In this document: positions 39,498 to 48,969 of the stretch, piece by piece | Numbering within the stretch: the stretch's first letter is position 1 | Layout: every line of letters starts with the position of its first letter | Notes under the pieces: model-generated | Told to the model about the DNA's origin: nothing | Databases searched by the model: none | The model's input: the letters and a program-made list of their open reading frames with translations, nothing else | Program-made: the position numbers and the translations under genes | Origin: Tepiditoga spiralis | GTDB taxonomy: Bacteria; Thermotogota; Thermotogae; Petrotogales; Petrotogaceae | Length of the DNA: 64,000 bases | Reading direction: 5' to 3' | Assembly: GCF_014701195.1 (NCBI RefSeq) | Contig: NZ_AP018712.1 | Location: forward strand, 452,501-516,500

Positions 39498-40490
39498 TTA
39501 TAGATTTCCAATAGTAGCAACCATAACAGCTTTAATGGTATGCATTCTATTTTCAGCTTCATCAAAAACCTTAGAATGTCTACTTCTAAATACTTCATCA
39601 GTAACTTCCATTGATTCAAGACCAAATTTTTCGAATATATCTTTACCTACAACTGTATTTTTATCATGGAATGAAGGTAAACAGTGTAAGAAGATAACAT
39701 CATCATTTTCTGTTTTCTTTATCATTTCCATATTAACTTGATAATCTTTTAATAAATTAATTCTTTCTTCAAATTTGTCTTCTTCTCCCATTGAAACCCA
39801 TACATCTGTATAGATAACATCTGCTCCTTTTACATCATCTACATTTTCTGTTAATGTTATTGTTGCTCCTGTTTCCTTTGCTACTTCTTTCATTTCATTT
39901 ACAAGTTCTTCACTTGGCCATAATGATTTTGGTGCCAATGCAACAAAGTCCATTCCTGTTTTTGCTGCTCCTATCATTAATGAGTTTCCCATATTGTTTC
40001 TTGCATCTCCTACGAATACAAATTTTACTTTATTTAATGGTTTTGCTACATGTTCTTTTACTGTTAAAAAGTCTGCTAAGATTTGTGTTGGGTGGTATAA
40101 ATCTGTTAACCCATTCCATACTGGTACTCCTGCATATTTTGCCAATGTTTCTACTGTTTCTTGTTTGAATCCTCTAAATTCTATTCCATCATAGAATCTT
40201 CCTAATACTTTTGCTGTATCTTCTATTGTTTCTTTCTTTCCCATTTGACTATTTGTTAAGTAAGTTACATTTGCTCCTTCATCATATGCTCCTACTTCAA
40301 ATGCACATCTTGTTCTTGTTGATGACTTTTCAAATATTAATACTATATTTTTTCCTTCTAATAAGTTTCCTTTTATTCCTGCTCTTTTTTTTGCTTTTAA
40401 GTCCATTGATAAATCCAATAAGTATCTTATTTCCTCTGGTGTATATTCTTTTAATGTTAAAAAGTGTCTTCCTCTTAAGTTTACTGACAT
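39498..40490 (-). CDS. arcB: Ornithine carbamoyltransferase, catabolic
   Basis: The 330-residue enzyme splits citrulline to ornithine and carbamoyl phosphate in this context. Carbamoyl-phosphate-binding [12 protein letters not shown] (about 51-62), HPTQILAD and the ornithine-site HCLPSFHD are all present. Position between arcA and arcC argues for the catabolic role. SD GGAGGAAGG precedes the ATG. Confidence 0.95.
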   Translation of the reverse strand: MSVNLRGRHFLTLKEYTPEEIRYLLDLSMDLKAKKRAGIKGNLLEGKNIVLIFEKSSTRTRCAFEVGAYDEGANVTYLTNSQMGKKETIEDTAKVLGRFYDGIEFRGFKQETVETLAKYAGVPVWNGLTDLYHPTQILADFLTVKEHVAKPLNKVKFVFVGDARNNMGNSLMIGAAKTGMDFVALAPKSLWPSEELVNEMKEVAKETGATITLTENVDDVKGADVIYTDVWVSMGEEDKFEERINLLKDYQVNMEMIKKTENDDVIFLHCLPSFHDKNTVVGKDIFEKFGLESMEVTDEVFRSRHSKVFDEAENRMHTIKAVMVATIGNL

Positions 40491-40579
40491 TGTATCCTTC
40501 CTCCTTCACTTTTTTTGTTGTGTTTTATTTTCAATATTTTTTATTTTAATTTTTGAGTTTTTAATGTTTGAGAACTATA

Positions 40580-41794
40580 TTATTCTTCTCTAAATAGTGG
40601 CATACTCATACATCTTGGACCTCCACGTCCTCTTGAGAGTTCGCTTGATGGGATTTCGAGTATTTCTATTCCTGCTTCTTTAAATAATCTGTTGGTTACA
40701 TAATTTCTATCATAAACTATTATCTTACCTGGAGCTATTGCCAATGCATTTGATCCATCATTCCATTGTTCTCTTTCTGCTGCTATTTCATCTGAGTCTC
40801 CACATCTTATTACCGTTGCTTTTTCTAATTCTAAGTGTCTTTTCAATATTTCTGATAGTTCTCCACTTTCTTCTGATACTGAATATCCTTTATCTTCTTT
40901 TCTCAATACAAATATTTTTATTATTCCTTCTAACTTTGGATGTACTACAAATTTGTCATAATCCAACATTGTAAATACTGTATCTAAGTGCATGTATGCT
41001 CTTGATTCTGGTATTAAAAATCCCAATATGCTTTCAAATGAATCTCCATATTTATGAAATATGTTGTTTGCTAATGCTTCTAGTGCTTCTGGATCTGTTC
41101 TTTGAGATATTCCAACTGCCAATGTCTTTTTGTTTAATACTAATACATCTCCACCTTCTAATGCGTATGGACAATCTTTTTCATAATACTTTGGTGTTCC
41201 TTTGTATTCTGGATGATTATTTATTACATATTCCATTAACATTGCTTCTCTTCTTCTTGCTGGTGTTCTCATTTTATTTATTGTTATTCCTTTTCCTATT
41301 GTTGCTGCTGGATCTCTTTGAAAGTATAAGTTTGGCATTGGATTTAAAAAGAAGGGTATTCCTAACTTGGCTTTTCTTACCTTTACTGAAAATATATCTT
41401 GTTTTAACTTCAATTCATTTGTTCTTACTCCTGCTATTAACTTGTCTACCATTTCTCTTGTACTCATTGAAGTTAACATCTCTATTAATGCTTCTCTTAT
41501 ATATTGATTGTTTATTTCTGATAGGTCTAAAAATTCTTTTACAAAGTCAAGTTTGTTATTTTGTGAGTCCATGGCTTCTACGAATAGATCTGTTACATAC
41601 TTTACTTCTACGCCATTTTCTCTTAGAAGGTTGGCAAATGCATCGTGTTCCTCTTGTGCCTTTTTTAGGTAGGGTATATCATCAAACAGAAGATCTGCTA
41701 AGTAGCGTGGGGCTAAATTTTCTAATTCTTTTCCTGGCCGATGTAATAACACTCTCCGTAATTTCCCTATTTCACTATATACATTTATTTTCAT
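40580..41794 (-). CDS. arcA: Arginine deiminase
   Basis: The 404-residue enzyme hydrolyses arginine to citrulline and ammonia. Catalytic residues are recognisable: FQRDPAATI (Asp), LEGGDVL, AYMHLDTVFTMLD (His, Asp) and the nucleophilic Cys in GRGGPRCMSMP near the C-terminus. First gene of the arc operon; a GGGGG SD precedes the ATG. Together with arcB and arcC it yields ATP and ammonia from arginine. No arginine/ornithine antiporter gene is in the window. Confidence 0.97.
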   Translation of the reverse strand: MKINVYSEIGKLRRVLLHRPGKELENLAPRYLADLLFDDIPYLKKAQEEHDAFANLLRENGVEVKYVTDLFVEAMDSQNNKLDFVKEFLDLSEINNQYIREALIEMLTSMSTREMVDKLIAGVRTNELKLKQDIFSVKVRKAKLGIPFFLNPMPNLYFQRDPAATIGKGITINKMRTPARRREAMLMEYVINNHPEYKGTPKYYEKDCPYALEGGDVLVLNKKTLAVGISQRTDPEALEALANNIFHKYGDSFESILGFLIPESRAYMHLDTVFTMLDYDKFVVHPKLEGIIKIFVLRKEDKGYSVSEESGELSEILKRHLELEKATVIRCGDSDEIAAEREQWNDGSNALAIAPGKIIVYDRNYVTNRLFKEAGIEILEIPSSELSRGRGGPRCMSMPLFREE

Positions 41795-41852
41795 ATTATT
41801 TCCCCCTTACTAAAATAATTAAGTAACTTATTAAAGTCTCTTAAGTAATTTC

Positions 41853-41881
41853 ATTATATTATTTAATTAAATAAAACACAA
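41853..41881 (-). promoter_or_regulatory. Promoter of arcABC
   Basis: Minus strand -35 TTGTGT (41881-41876), 17 nt, -10 TATAAT (41858-41853). The start near 41846 leaves about 50 nt before arcA. Confidence 0.65.
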
Positions 41882-41967
41882 CCTTATTTTTAGTCGTTTA
41901 TAAAAAACTATTAGTAATAAAAAGACTTTTTTTAAAAAAATTTAAATTAAGCATAAAAACAATTAGA

Positions 41968-42015
41968 ACATAAATTAAATATTATTTTTTAATAAAAATA
42001 ATATTTAATTTATGT
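41968..42015. repeat. 22-bp perfect AT palindrome upstream of arcABC
   Basis: Arms 41968-41989 and 41994-42015 are exact complements with a TAAT loop; only the outermost C/G pair is not A/T. It is about 90 nt upstream of the arc -35 box. No gene lies in 41795-42139. Function unknown: cruciform-forming operator or terminator remnant. Confidence 0.7.
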
Positions 42016-42098
42016 ATATATTGTATTATCTTATGTTTAAAAATTTTAAATTTTCAAAAATAAAGCTTTGTTAAATAAAGAAATATTAATTTTAATAT

Positions 42099-42136
42099 AC
42101 TTTATATCATATTTTATATATTATATGATATAAAGT
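42099..42136 (-). terminator. Hairpin after the glycerate kinase gene
   Basis: A perfect 14-bp stem ACTTTATATCATAT (42099-42112) / ATATGATATAAAGT (42123-42136) starts 4 nt past the stop codon. It lacks a proper T run, so termination is a guess. Confidence 0.45.
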
Positions 42137-42139
42137 GTT

Positions 42140-43363
42140 TTATCTATTATTTTTTAATATAAAAGTAATATCATTTACATTAGTACCTGTTGGTCCAGTA
42201 AAAATTAAAGAATTTATTTTTTTTAAAGCATTGTAAGAATCATTATTTTTTAAAATTTTTTTCACATCAATATTTAATTCTTTCAAATTTTTTAAACTAT
42301 TTCCATCAACAATTCCTCCTGCTGCATCTGTTGGTCCATCTGTTCCATCAGATGAAAATGAAGCAATAATCGTATCTTTAACTCCAGAAATATTTAATGC
42401 AGCAGTTAATGCTATTTCTTGATTCCTTCCACCTTTTCCGTTTCCTTTTACTTTAACAGTAGTTTCTCCTCCAAATATCAAACAAGTTGGTTCTTTTGAC
42501 TCAAAATCTTTTGCTATATTTCCTATGAATTTTCCAGTTTCATCTGCATCTCCATTCATGCTTTTAACCATTATAATTGATTTATATCCAAGTAATTCTG
42601 AATTTTTTTTAACACTTTCACAAAATTTATTTATATCTCCTATTATGTGAGTTTCAATATTTTTTAATTTTTTAGGTGTTTCTATTTTTAAAGTTTCTAA
42701 TATTTTTTTTGATATTTTTATATTATATTTTTCTATTATATTGAAAGCATCATTAGATGTAGTAAAATCTGGATATGCTGGTCCTGATGCTATTGTACTC
42801 AAATCATTTCCTAAAACATCAGATAATACAAGCGTCATTATCTTTGATTTCGTTAATTTTGCAAATTTCCCACCTTTTACCTTAGATAAATGTTTTCTAA
42901 CTGTATTTATTTCTCTTATGTCTGCTCCTGATTTTAATAATTGTAAGTTTATTTCTTGCAACTCCTTTAAACTTATATTTTTTTCGGGTATTTCAAAAAG
43001 AGATGATCCTCCACCCGAAACTAAAAATAATAAAGTATCTTCTTCTTTTAAATTTGATGCAAATTCAATAGCTTTTTTAGTTGCTTTTATGGTATTTTCA
43101 TCTGAAATTGGATGTCCTGCTTCATAAATATCAAAATTTTTAATACTTCCTTTTGAATGTTTATATTTAGTAATAATAATTCCTTTTTTTATTTTAGGTA
43201 ATACTTTAAGTGCAGAATTAGCCATTTCCCATGCTGCTTTTCCTATTGCTAATGTATAAATATTCCCTTCAAATTTTTTATCTTTTAAAAAGTTTTCTAC
43301 AGAAACATTTGGTAATACATCATTTATTGAATTTTTTATTATATTTAAAGCATCTTTTTTCAT
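42140..43363 (-). CDS. Glycerate 2-kinase (GckA/MOFRL type)
   Basis: A 407-residue D-glycerate kinase of the DUF4147/MOFRL family, giving 2-phosphoglycerate. Segments: ALGKAAWEMA-like TLAIGKAAWEMA, FLVSGGGSSLFE, SGPAYPDFTT, FGGETTVKVKGNGKGGRNQE and SFSSDGTDGPTDAAGG. It is last in the operon behind the GH13 phosphorylase, which would release glycerate, so this gene closes the route into glycolysis. It overlaps the glycosyltransferase gene by 4 nt. Confidence 0.93.
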   Translation of the reverse strand: MKKDALNIIKNSINDVLPNVSVENFLKDKKFEGNIYTLAIGKAAWEMANSALKVLPKIKKGIIITKYKHSKGSIKNFDIYEAGHPISDENTIKATKKAIEFASNLKEEDTLLFLVSGGGSSLFEIPEKNISLKELQEINLQLLKSGADIREINTVRKHLSKVKGGKFAKLTKSKIMTLVLSDVLGNDLSTIASGPAYPDFTTSNDAFNIIEKYNIKISKKILETLKIETPKKLKNIETHIIGDINKFCESVKKNSELLGYKSIIMVKSMNGDADETGKFIGNIAKDFESKEPTCLIFGGETTVKVKGNGKGGRNQEIALTAALNISGVKDTIIASFSSDGTDGPTDAAGGIVDGNSLKNLKELNIDVKKILKNNDSYNALKKINSLIFTGPTGTNVNDITFILKNNR

Positions 43364-44510
43364 TTTAAAATCTCCTTTTTTAAATCTTTAAAAAGATTTT
43401 TCCACAATATTCTAAATTCAAAGTATTTTGGTGATAATTCTTTTGCTCTTAACTTTGCATAGTTAATAAATTCTTTAACTTCATTTTTTTCTAAAATATT
43501 TAATAATTTTTCTTCTGCATCTTTAAAATTTTTTTCTTCAAAAAACTCCCCAGGATATGGTTTTAGCTTTTCTATATCTATAGAATTTAATTCCTCAATA
43601 TTTTTTGAATATTCAATCTTTTCTTTTTCATAAAAAAATCTCAAAATATCTTGTTTTAATTTACAAACATTAATTTTATTGCTTTCATTATATTCGGGAG
43701 GTAAATGAATTATATTTAAACTTTTATCTAAAAAAAAGGATAATCCTTCCATTTTTGCATTTATTAAATAATCTATATCTTCACCTCTTGTATTGTAAGG
43801 ATCAAAAGATACTTTTTCAATAGTATTTCTGTGTAAAACCATGTTTCCACCAAAAATAATAGGTGTTTTTACTAAATTTCCAAATTTTTTATCTAATAAT
43901 TCATAAGTTTTGTCCATAAGTTTTATTTTATTATCAAAAATATTGTTAGTATTTTTATCTTCAAAGCTTAATCTGTGATTACCTTGTTTATCTAAATAAT
44001 ATCCAGCAATACCTAACACAAGTTCATTATTATAATATTTTCCTATATACTTTGTTGCTTGAATTAAATAATTTTTAGGAATTATTTCATCATCATCTAT
44101 TCCTATTTCACTACCTTCTATATAAGGAATTAATAATTGTAAATTTCTTATATTATTATAATTATTTAAATTTATTTCTTCTAAAATCTTTATATGACCG
44201 AGTTTTCTTATTTTTTCTTTTAAATCTTTTAAATTACTATAAGAAAATTGTTTTATTTTTAAAGTTTTTTCAAACTTAGAAATTATTTTTTGTACTTTTT
44301 TTCTACTTCATATGATAATTCTTTATGTGTTGAAGCAGTTATAACTAAAATATCAAAGTTATAATATTCAATTTTTTTTAAGCTTTCAAGCGTTCTTTCT
44401 AAAGTTCCATCAAAATCTAAAGGAGTTGGATGATCAAAGATAGTATTAGAATCTTTTTTATTGGAAGGAAGTGTCCAATAAGTTGGAACAACTATAGTTA
44501 CTTTTTTCAT
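43360..44510 (-). pseudogene. GT-A-type glycosyltransferase, single-base frameshift
   Basis: The N-terminal part reads MKKVTIVVPTYW from 44510 and hits TAA at 44283. One base out of frame, the reading continues through KIISKFEKTLKIKQ, the catalytic-looking EIGIDDDEIIP (DxD), FGGNMVLHR and TRGEDIDYL to 43360. The break is at an A6 run (about 44286-44291 region); one more A restores a single protein of about 383 residues. The ATG at 44019 is an internal Met, not a start. Either a recent mutation, a sequencing error, or slippage at the A run. The family (GT2/GT81-like) and its place between a glucosylglycerate-type phosphorylase and glycerate kinase suggest a glycerate glycoside as product, an inference. 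Confidence 0.8.
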
Positions 44511-44529
44511 TTTAAAACCTCCATACTTT

Positions 44530-44559
44530 TTAAAAAAGGTGAACTAAAGTTCACCTTTT
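44530..44559 (-). terminator. Intra-operon terminator after the GH13 gene
   Basis: AAAAGGTGAACT (44534-44545) with AGTTCACCTTTT (44548-44559), T-rich tail on the minus strand. The GH13 stop codon is in the stem, and the SD of the glycosyltransferase gene follows within 10 nt of it. Confidence 0.75.
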
Positions 44560-46202
44560 ATCCACATATATTCATATGGTTTTATCTTAAATTCATTTTT
44601 TGTTTTTTCATCATTTATAAGGTTTATTCCTAATTTAAAGTACTTAGATAAATTTAATTTAATGCTTTCATTTGTAAAGTTATGTAAAATAAAAAAGTTT
44701 CCTCTTTTTATTGCAAATACTTTATCATTAATTTCTAAAATTTCTTGTTCAGCTAATGGTGAAAATTCTTTATTATTATTTCTTATTTTTAACATTTTTA
44801 TCATTCCATAAAAAACCTTATGTCTTAAAGAATTTTCCTCATTTAATTCTAATCTTAATGTATCATAATTTAATTTTTCTCTATTTATACTTCTATTTAT
44901 TTTTGTTATTTTTACACCTTCATTCCAATTTCGAGATCCAAGCAAACTATGTATATATATACCTGGAATTCCTTTAAGTGCTATTGCGATTGAATATGCA
45001 CCTAAAAATTTTTTTATGTTTTCTTCTAATTCAATATCTTTTTCATATAAAGCATCAAAATAATTTATATTCATTTCATATGGTTCTTTTGTTCCATCAG
45101 CATTATTTTTATAAGAAACTAATCCTTCATTTTCTAATGTATTTAAAACCATCTTTTTTATTTCTTCAGAATTTAATATACCTTTTACAGGCATTAATCC
45201 TATACCATCGTGCGATGCTAAAAAATTAAAAAATGTAGTTTCATTGGATTTATATTCTAATTCCTTTGCCCATCTTGTTATATATTTAGAATTTTGCGAT
45301 AAAAAACTATATAAAACTAAAGGAGGTAATGTGAAGTTATAAACCATGTGTGCTTCATTATAACCATTTCCAAAGTAACTAACATTATCTTGGTGAGGAA
45401 CATTTGTTTCAGTTACTATTTTACAATCTCCTATTTTTTCTAAAATTTCTCTCAATAATTGTATAAATAAATGAGTATTAGGATGATGTATGCAATTAGT
45501 ACCTATTTCTTTCCATAAAAAACCAATTGCATCAAATCTTATTAATTTTGCTCCATTTTTTACGTATAACATTAAAATTTCAAGTATTTCAATAAATACT
45601 TTTTCATTTTTATAATTTAAATCTATTTGATCTTTACTAAATGTAGTCCAAATTTTTTTAATTCTATTTGAAGTTTTATATTCATTTAAAAGAGGTAATG
45701 CCCTTGGTCTAAAAACTTTAGATAAGTCTTTTGAATCTTCAACTTCTATAAAATAATTTTCAAATTTTTTGTTTCCTTTTAAAAACTCTTCAAACCACAA
45801 ACTTTTTGCTGATATATGATTTATTACAGCATCAAACATTAATTTATAATTTTCTGAAAGAATTTTTATATCTTCCCAATTTCCAAGTTCTGGATTAACT
45901 TTTTTATAATCTATAACAGAAAATCCATCATCAGAAGAATATGGAAAAAACGGTAATAAATGCACTGTATTTATACTATTTTTTATATACTCATTTAAAA
46001 ATTTATATAATGTTTTAAGTGGAGCTTCATTTTCTTTTTTTATGGAATCTCCATAAGTAATTAATATAGTGTCTTTTTCATTAAACTTTTCTTTTTTTAT
46101 ATTATTCAACGCATATTTCTTTATTAATTTTTTTATATTTTCATACAAAAATTTTGAATTTTTAGGATATAAAATTTCCAACTTTTTTTCTATGGAGTTC
46201 AC
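44544..46202 (-). CDS. GH13_18 sugar phosphorylase, probably glucosylglycerate phosphorylase
   Basis: A 552-residue sucrose-phosphorylase-like (GH13 subfamily 18) enzyme. Barrel motifs: HLLPFFPYSSDDGFSVIDY, DAVINHIS, LIRFDAIGFLWKE (nucleophile Asp), VTETNVPH (acid Glu) and FLASHDGIG. Sucrose phosphorylases and glucosylglycerate phosphorylases share this frame. The NADGTKEPYEMNINY stretch and the glycerate kinase downstream point to glucosylglycerate plus phosphate giving glucose-1-phosphate and glycerate. Sucrose-6-phosphate or other acceptors cannot be excluded. Follows rpiR by 11 nt. Confidence 0.82.
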   Translation of the reverse strand: MNSIEKKLEILYPKNSKFLYENIKKLIKKYALNNIKKEKFNEKDTILITYGDSIKKENEAPLKTLYKFLNEYIKNSINTVHLLPFFPYSSDDGFSVIDYKKVNPELGNWEDIKILSENYKLMFDAVINHISAKSLWFEEFLKGNKKFENYFIEVEDSKDLSKVFRPRALPLLNEYKTSNRIKKIWTTFSKDQIDLNYKNEKVFIEILEILMLYVKNGAKLIRFDAIGFLWKEIGTNCIHHPNTHLFIQLLREILEKIGDCKIVTETNVPHQDNVSYFGNGYNEAHMVYNFTLPPLVLYSFLSQNSKYITRWAKELEYKSNETTFFNFLASHDGIGLMPVKGILNSEEIKKMVLNTLENEGLVSYKNNADGTKEPYEMNINYFDALYEKDIELEENIKKFLGAYSIAIALKGIPGIYIHSLLGSRNWNEGVKITKINRSINREKLNYDTLRLELNEENSLRHKVFYGMIKMLKIRNNNKEFSPLAEQEILEINDKVFAIKRGNFFILHNFTNESIKLNLSKYFKLGINLINDEKTKNEFKIKPYEYMWIKGEL

Positions 46203-46213
46203 AAAACACCTCC

Positions 46214-47014
46214 TTAAAACCTTTTTGGTCTTATTACCTTACTCAACTCCTCAAAATGTTTATTATGATTTTTTTTCATTAGCATTGCATTGTACAAAAT
46301 ATCCATTAAAAATACTTCTCCTATCCTACTTTCAATAAACTCATTTTCATGTGGAGAAGCTACTGTATATAAAGCTTTTTTTACTATTTTACTTAATGGT
46401 GAATTAACTCCAGATGTAATACCAATAGTATAAGCTCCAGCATCATTTGCTATTTCTGTTGATTTATAAGTATCTCTTATAAATCCAGAATGACTTATTG
46501 TAAAAACTGTATCATTTGAGGTCAAAGATGCACTAACCATAACCTGTATGTGAGGATCAGAATAAGCAACAGCTGAATATCCTAAACTTGAGAACTTAAT
46601 TGCAATATCTTCAGCAATAGGAGCCGATCTTCCAACAGCAAAAAATATTAATCTATTACTTATTAATATTCTATCTATTATTTCGTTTATTGTATCGATA
46701 TCTAAATTTTTATAAATAGTATTTATCGTTGAGATTGTTTTATTAAAGTAAGATTCATAAACATTACTACTCTTTTCTATTGTTGATTCTGAGCTCATCT
46801 CTCTAACTAACTCTAATTTAAATTGCTGATATCCATCAAATCCAGCTTTTCTAACTAATCTATACACAGTTGTTTCACTAACTCCAGACCATTTTGAAAG
46901 TTCAGTTATACTATAATGTATAGTATCATCTGGTCTTTCTATTATATAATCAGCAGCTTTTTTTTCTGATTTTGTAAGTGAACTATAAATACCTTTAAGT
47001 TTGTTGATTACCAT
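46214..47014 (-). CDS. RpiR-family transcriptional regulator
   Basis: A 266-residue regulator with an N-terminal HTH_6 domain (SLTKSEKKAADYII ... VSETTVYRLVRKAGFDGYQQFK, residues 10-65) and a C-terminal SIS domain that senses a phosphosugar (FFAVGRSAPIAEDIA, FTISHSGFIRDT, GITSGVNSPL). It lies between the importer and the phosphorylase genes and probably controls them. An identical 12-bp palindrome near two promoters (50303-50314 and 51759-51770) is its likely operator. Confidence 0.92.
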   Translation of the reverse strand: MVINKLKGIYSSLTKSEKKAADYIIERPDDTIHYSITELSKWSGVSETTVYRLVRKAGFDGYQQFKLELVREMSSESTIEKSSNVYESYFNKTISTINTIYKNLDIDTINEIIDRILISNRLIFFAVGRSAPIAEDIAIKFSSLGYSAVAYSDPHIQVMVSASLTSNDTVFTISHSGFIRDTYKSTEIANDAGAYTIGITSGVNSPLSKIVKKALYTVASPHENEFIESRIGEVFLMDILYNAMLMKKNHNKHFEELSKVIRPKRF

Positions 47015-47063
47015 AAATATCCCTCTTTTCTTTAATGAAGTATGTAATTATTATACAACAAAC

Positions 47064-48035
47064 TTACTCCTTTACTCCACCAGTTGTCAATCCACCAGCA
47101 AGATATTTTTCCATAGTCATAAATAATATTATTACAGGAACAGCTGTTAAAACTGATGCCGCCATCATTTTTGTCCAAATTGCATGTTCAGAATTAAAAA
47201 TTTCATTTAATCCTATTGGTAAAGTATGAAATTCTGGATAAGGTCTAATAAAGATTGATGCAAATAAATATTCATTCCACCCTATCATAAAAGCATAAAT
47301 AAATACAGTTACTATAGCTGGAAGAGATAATGGAATTATTATCTTATATATTACCTTTAATCTTGAACAACCATCTATTATAGCAGCTTCTTCAATTGTT
47401 TCTGGAATAGTTCTAAAATAATTACCAAGCATATAAAGAGAAACTGGTAATGTTTGTACTATATAAATTACAAATAAAGAAAGCATTCCTTTTATTCCAG
47501 AATTAGTCATACCCATCTTTACAAATATTTGATAAAGAGGAACTGCCAATATAGTTCCACCAAATAAATAAACTAATAAAACACCTCTTTGTATGTAGCT
47601 TCTTCCAGAAAATTCTATTCTACTAAAGGCATATGCTCCAAAAATAGAAATTATAACACTTATTAAAGCACTTATTCCTGCAAGTAATAAACTATTTTTA
47701 AAAAACCTAAGAAATGGAAAAGAGTTCTTTTTTCTTTTAGAATATATTTTTTCCAAAACTTTTTTCTTTTGTTCTTCTGGCATGTTTTTTACTAAATCTA
47801 AAAGTTGTTTATCTTCATTTGAAAGTTCTTCACGAATTGATTTTTTTAACCCCAATAATTCTTCATAAGCATTCAATGTCGGTCTTTTTGGTATTAATCC
47901 CTTATCAAAAGCATCTGTATCGTACCTAAAAGATACAGATACCATCCATAAAAATGGATAAATAACAAAAGTAACCAATAAAACTATTAAAAACCAAAAG
48001 AAAAAAGTTCTTATAAATGATTTTTTCTTTACCAT
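47064..48035 (-). CDS. ABC sugar transporter permease (MalG type)
   Basis: A 323-residue carbohydrate ABC permease with six predicted membrane segments and the EAA loop IEEAAIIDGCSRLKVIYKII. Between TM1 (about 10-32) and TM2 (about 115-135) it carries an unusually long charged loop, KGLIPKRPTL to SKRKKNSFPF, with LSNEDKQLLDLVKNMPEEQK at its centre, absent from MalG itself. Cotranscribed with the other permease, which it overlaps by 7 nt. Confidence 0.93.
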   Translation of the reverse strand: MVKKKSFIRTFFFWFLIVLLVTFVIYPFLWMVSVSFRYDTDAFDKGLIPKRPTLNAYEELLGLKKSIREELSNEDKQLLDLVKNMPEEQKKKVLEKIYSKRKKNSFPFLRFFKNSLLLAGISALISVIISIFGAYAFSRIEFSGRSYIQRGVLLVYLFGGTILAVPLYQIFVKMGMTNSGIKGMLSLFVIYIVQTLPVSLYMLGNYFRTIPETIEEAAIIDGCSRLKVIYKIIIPLSLPAIVTVFIYAFMIGWNEYLFASIFIRPYPEFHTLPIGLNEIFNSEHAIWTKMMAASVLTAVPVIILFMTMEKYLAGGLTTGGVKE

Positions 48036-48916
48036 TTCAACACCTTCTTCACGTAAAAACCTATTAAACTAAACATTACTACAAATAATATAGTTGCAAT
48101 AGAAGCCGCAACTCCTTGTTGTGGAAGTCCTGAAAAAGCCTTTTCATAAATATATATTGGTAATGTATTGGCAAATTTTGACATTAAATAAACTTCATCG
48201 AATTTATAAAAGTTCCATATTCCTCTAAGCAATGCTATAGATCCTATTACAAAATAAAGCTCTGGAAGAGTTATATTTAAAAATTTTTGCCAAGATGAAG
48301 CTCCATCTAATTCAGCTGCTTCATAATAATCATCTGATATGGATTGTAATCTTGAAAGAATCATTAAATATACAAATGGAAAATTTCTCCAAATATTAAA
48401 AATAGATACAACAATAAATGCATTGTTTGGATCGTTTATCATATCTGTTCCTGAATTAAATCCAAAAATAGATAAAAATTGTACTAGTGGACCATCAATT
48501 GGTAAGAATACATACTTCCAAGAAAACACAATTGCAATTAATGGTGTTACATATGGAAAGAGTAATAATCCACGTACAATACTTCTACCAGGAAATTTTT
48601 TATTCATTAAAAGTGCTACCCCAAGACCAAGCAATATGCTTCCCATAACTGTTATCAAAGTAAAAGCTACTGTTGTTCCAAATGATTTCCAAAAGGATAA
48701 ATCAGATAAAACATTTAAATAATTTTGTATTCCAACAAATGTGTTTTTTTCTCCAAAATTTAATGATACTTTAAAAAAACTTAAGTATATATTATATAGT
48801 ACTGGATATAAAATTAAAAATCCTATTAAAATTAATGTTGGAGAAATTAACTTCCACCCAAAAGTTTCTTCTTTCCTTTTTAAACTTGTATATTTAACCA
48901 TAAAATTCCTCCTCAA
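48029..48916 (-). CDS. ABC sugar transporter permease (MalF type)
   Basis: A 295-residue permease of the UgpA/MalF group with six membrane segments and the EAA loop YYEAAELDGASSWQKFLNI. A start near 48901 (MVKYTSLKRKEE) is also plausible: AAATTTGAGGAGG precedes 48916-48901, and GAGGAGGAATTTTATG fits the inner ATG better. Partner of the MalG-type permease; no ATPase gene is in the operon, so a shared MsmK-like ATPase elsewhere must energise it. Confidence 0.92.
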   Translation of the reverse strand: MRRNFMVKYTSLKRKEETFGWKLISPTLILIGFLILYPVLYNIYLSFFKVSLNFGEKNTFVGIQNYLNVLSDLSFWKSFGTTVAFTLITVMGSILLGLGVALLMNKKFPGRSIVRGLLLFPYVTPLIAIVFSWKYVFLPIDGPLVQFLSIFGFNSGTDMINDPNNAFIVVSIFNIWRNFPFVYLMILSRLQSISDDYYEAAELDGASSWQKFLNITLPELYFVIGSIALLRGIWNFYKFDEVYLMSKFANTLPIYIYEKAFSGLPQQGVAASIATILFVVMFSLIGFYVKKVLKW

Positions 48917-48939
48917 ATTATCTTGAGAATATATAAATT

Positions 48940-48965
48940 AATTAAAAGATGGGGTTTCCCCCATC
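48940..48965 (-). terminator. Intra-operon terminator after the binding-protein gene
   Basis: GATGGGG (48948-48954) pairs with CCCCATC (48959-48965); on the minus strand it is followed by TTTTAATTAATTT. It sits 5 nt past the binding-protein stop and would raise binding-protein mRNA relative to the permeases. Confidence 0.75.
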
Positions 48966-48969
48966 ATTA

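Noticed and set aside
40996-41826. 276-codon Leu-rich plus-strand ORF
   Set aside because: Antisense of arcA; Leu/Ile/Phe-rich text is what AT-rich coding DNA gives on the reverse strand.
43360-44019. Independent 219-residue protein starting at 44019
   Set aside because: Reading continues upstream without a stop to 44280s; its Met is internal to the frameshifted glycosyltransferase.
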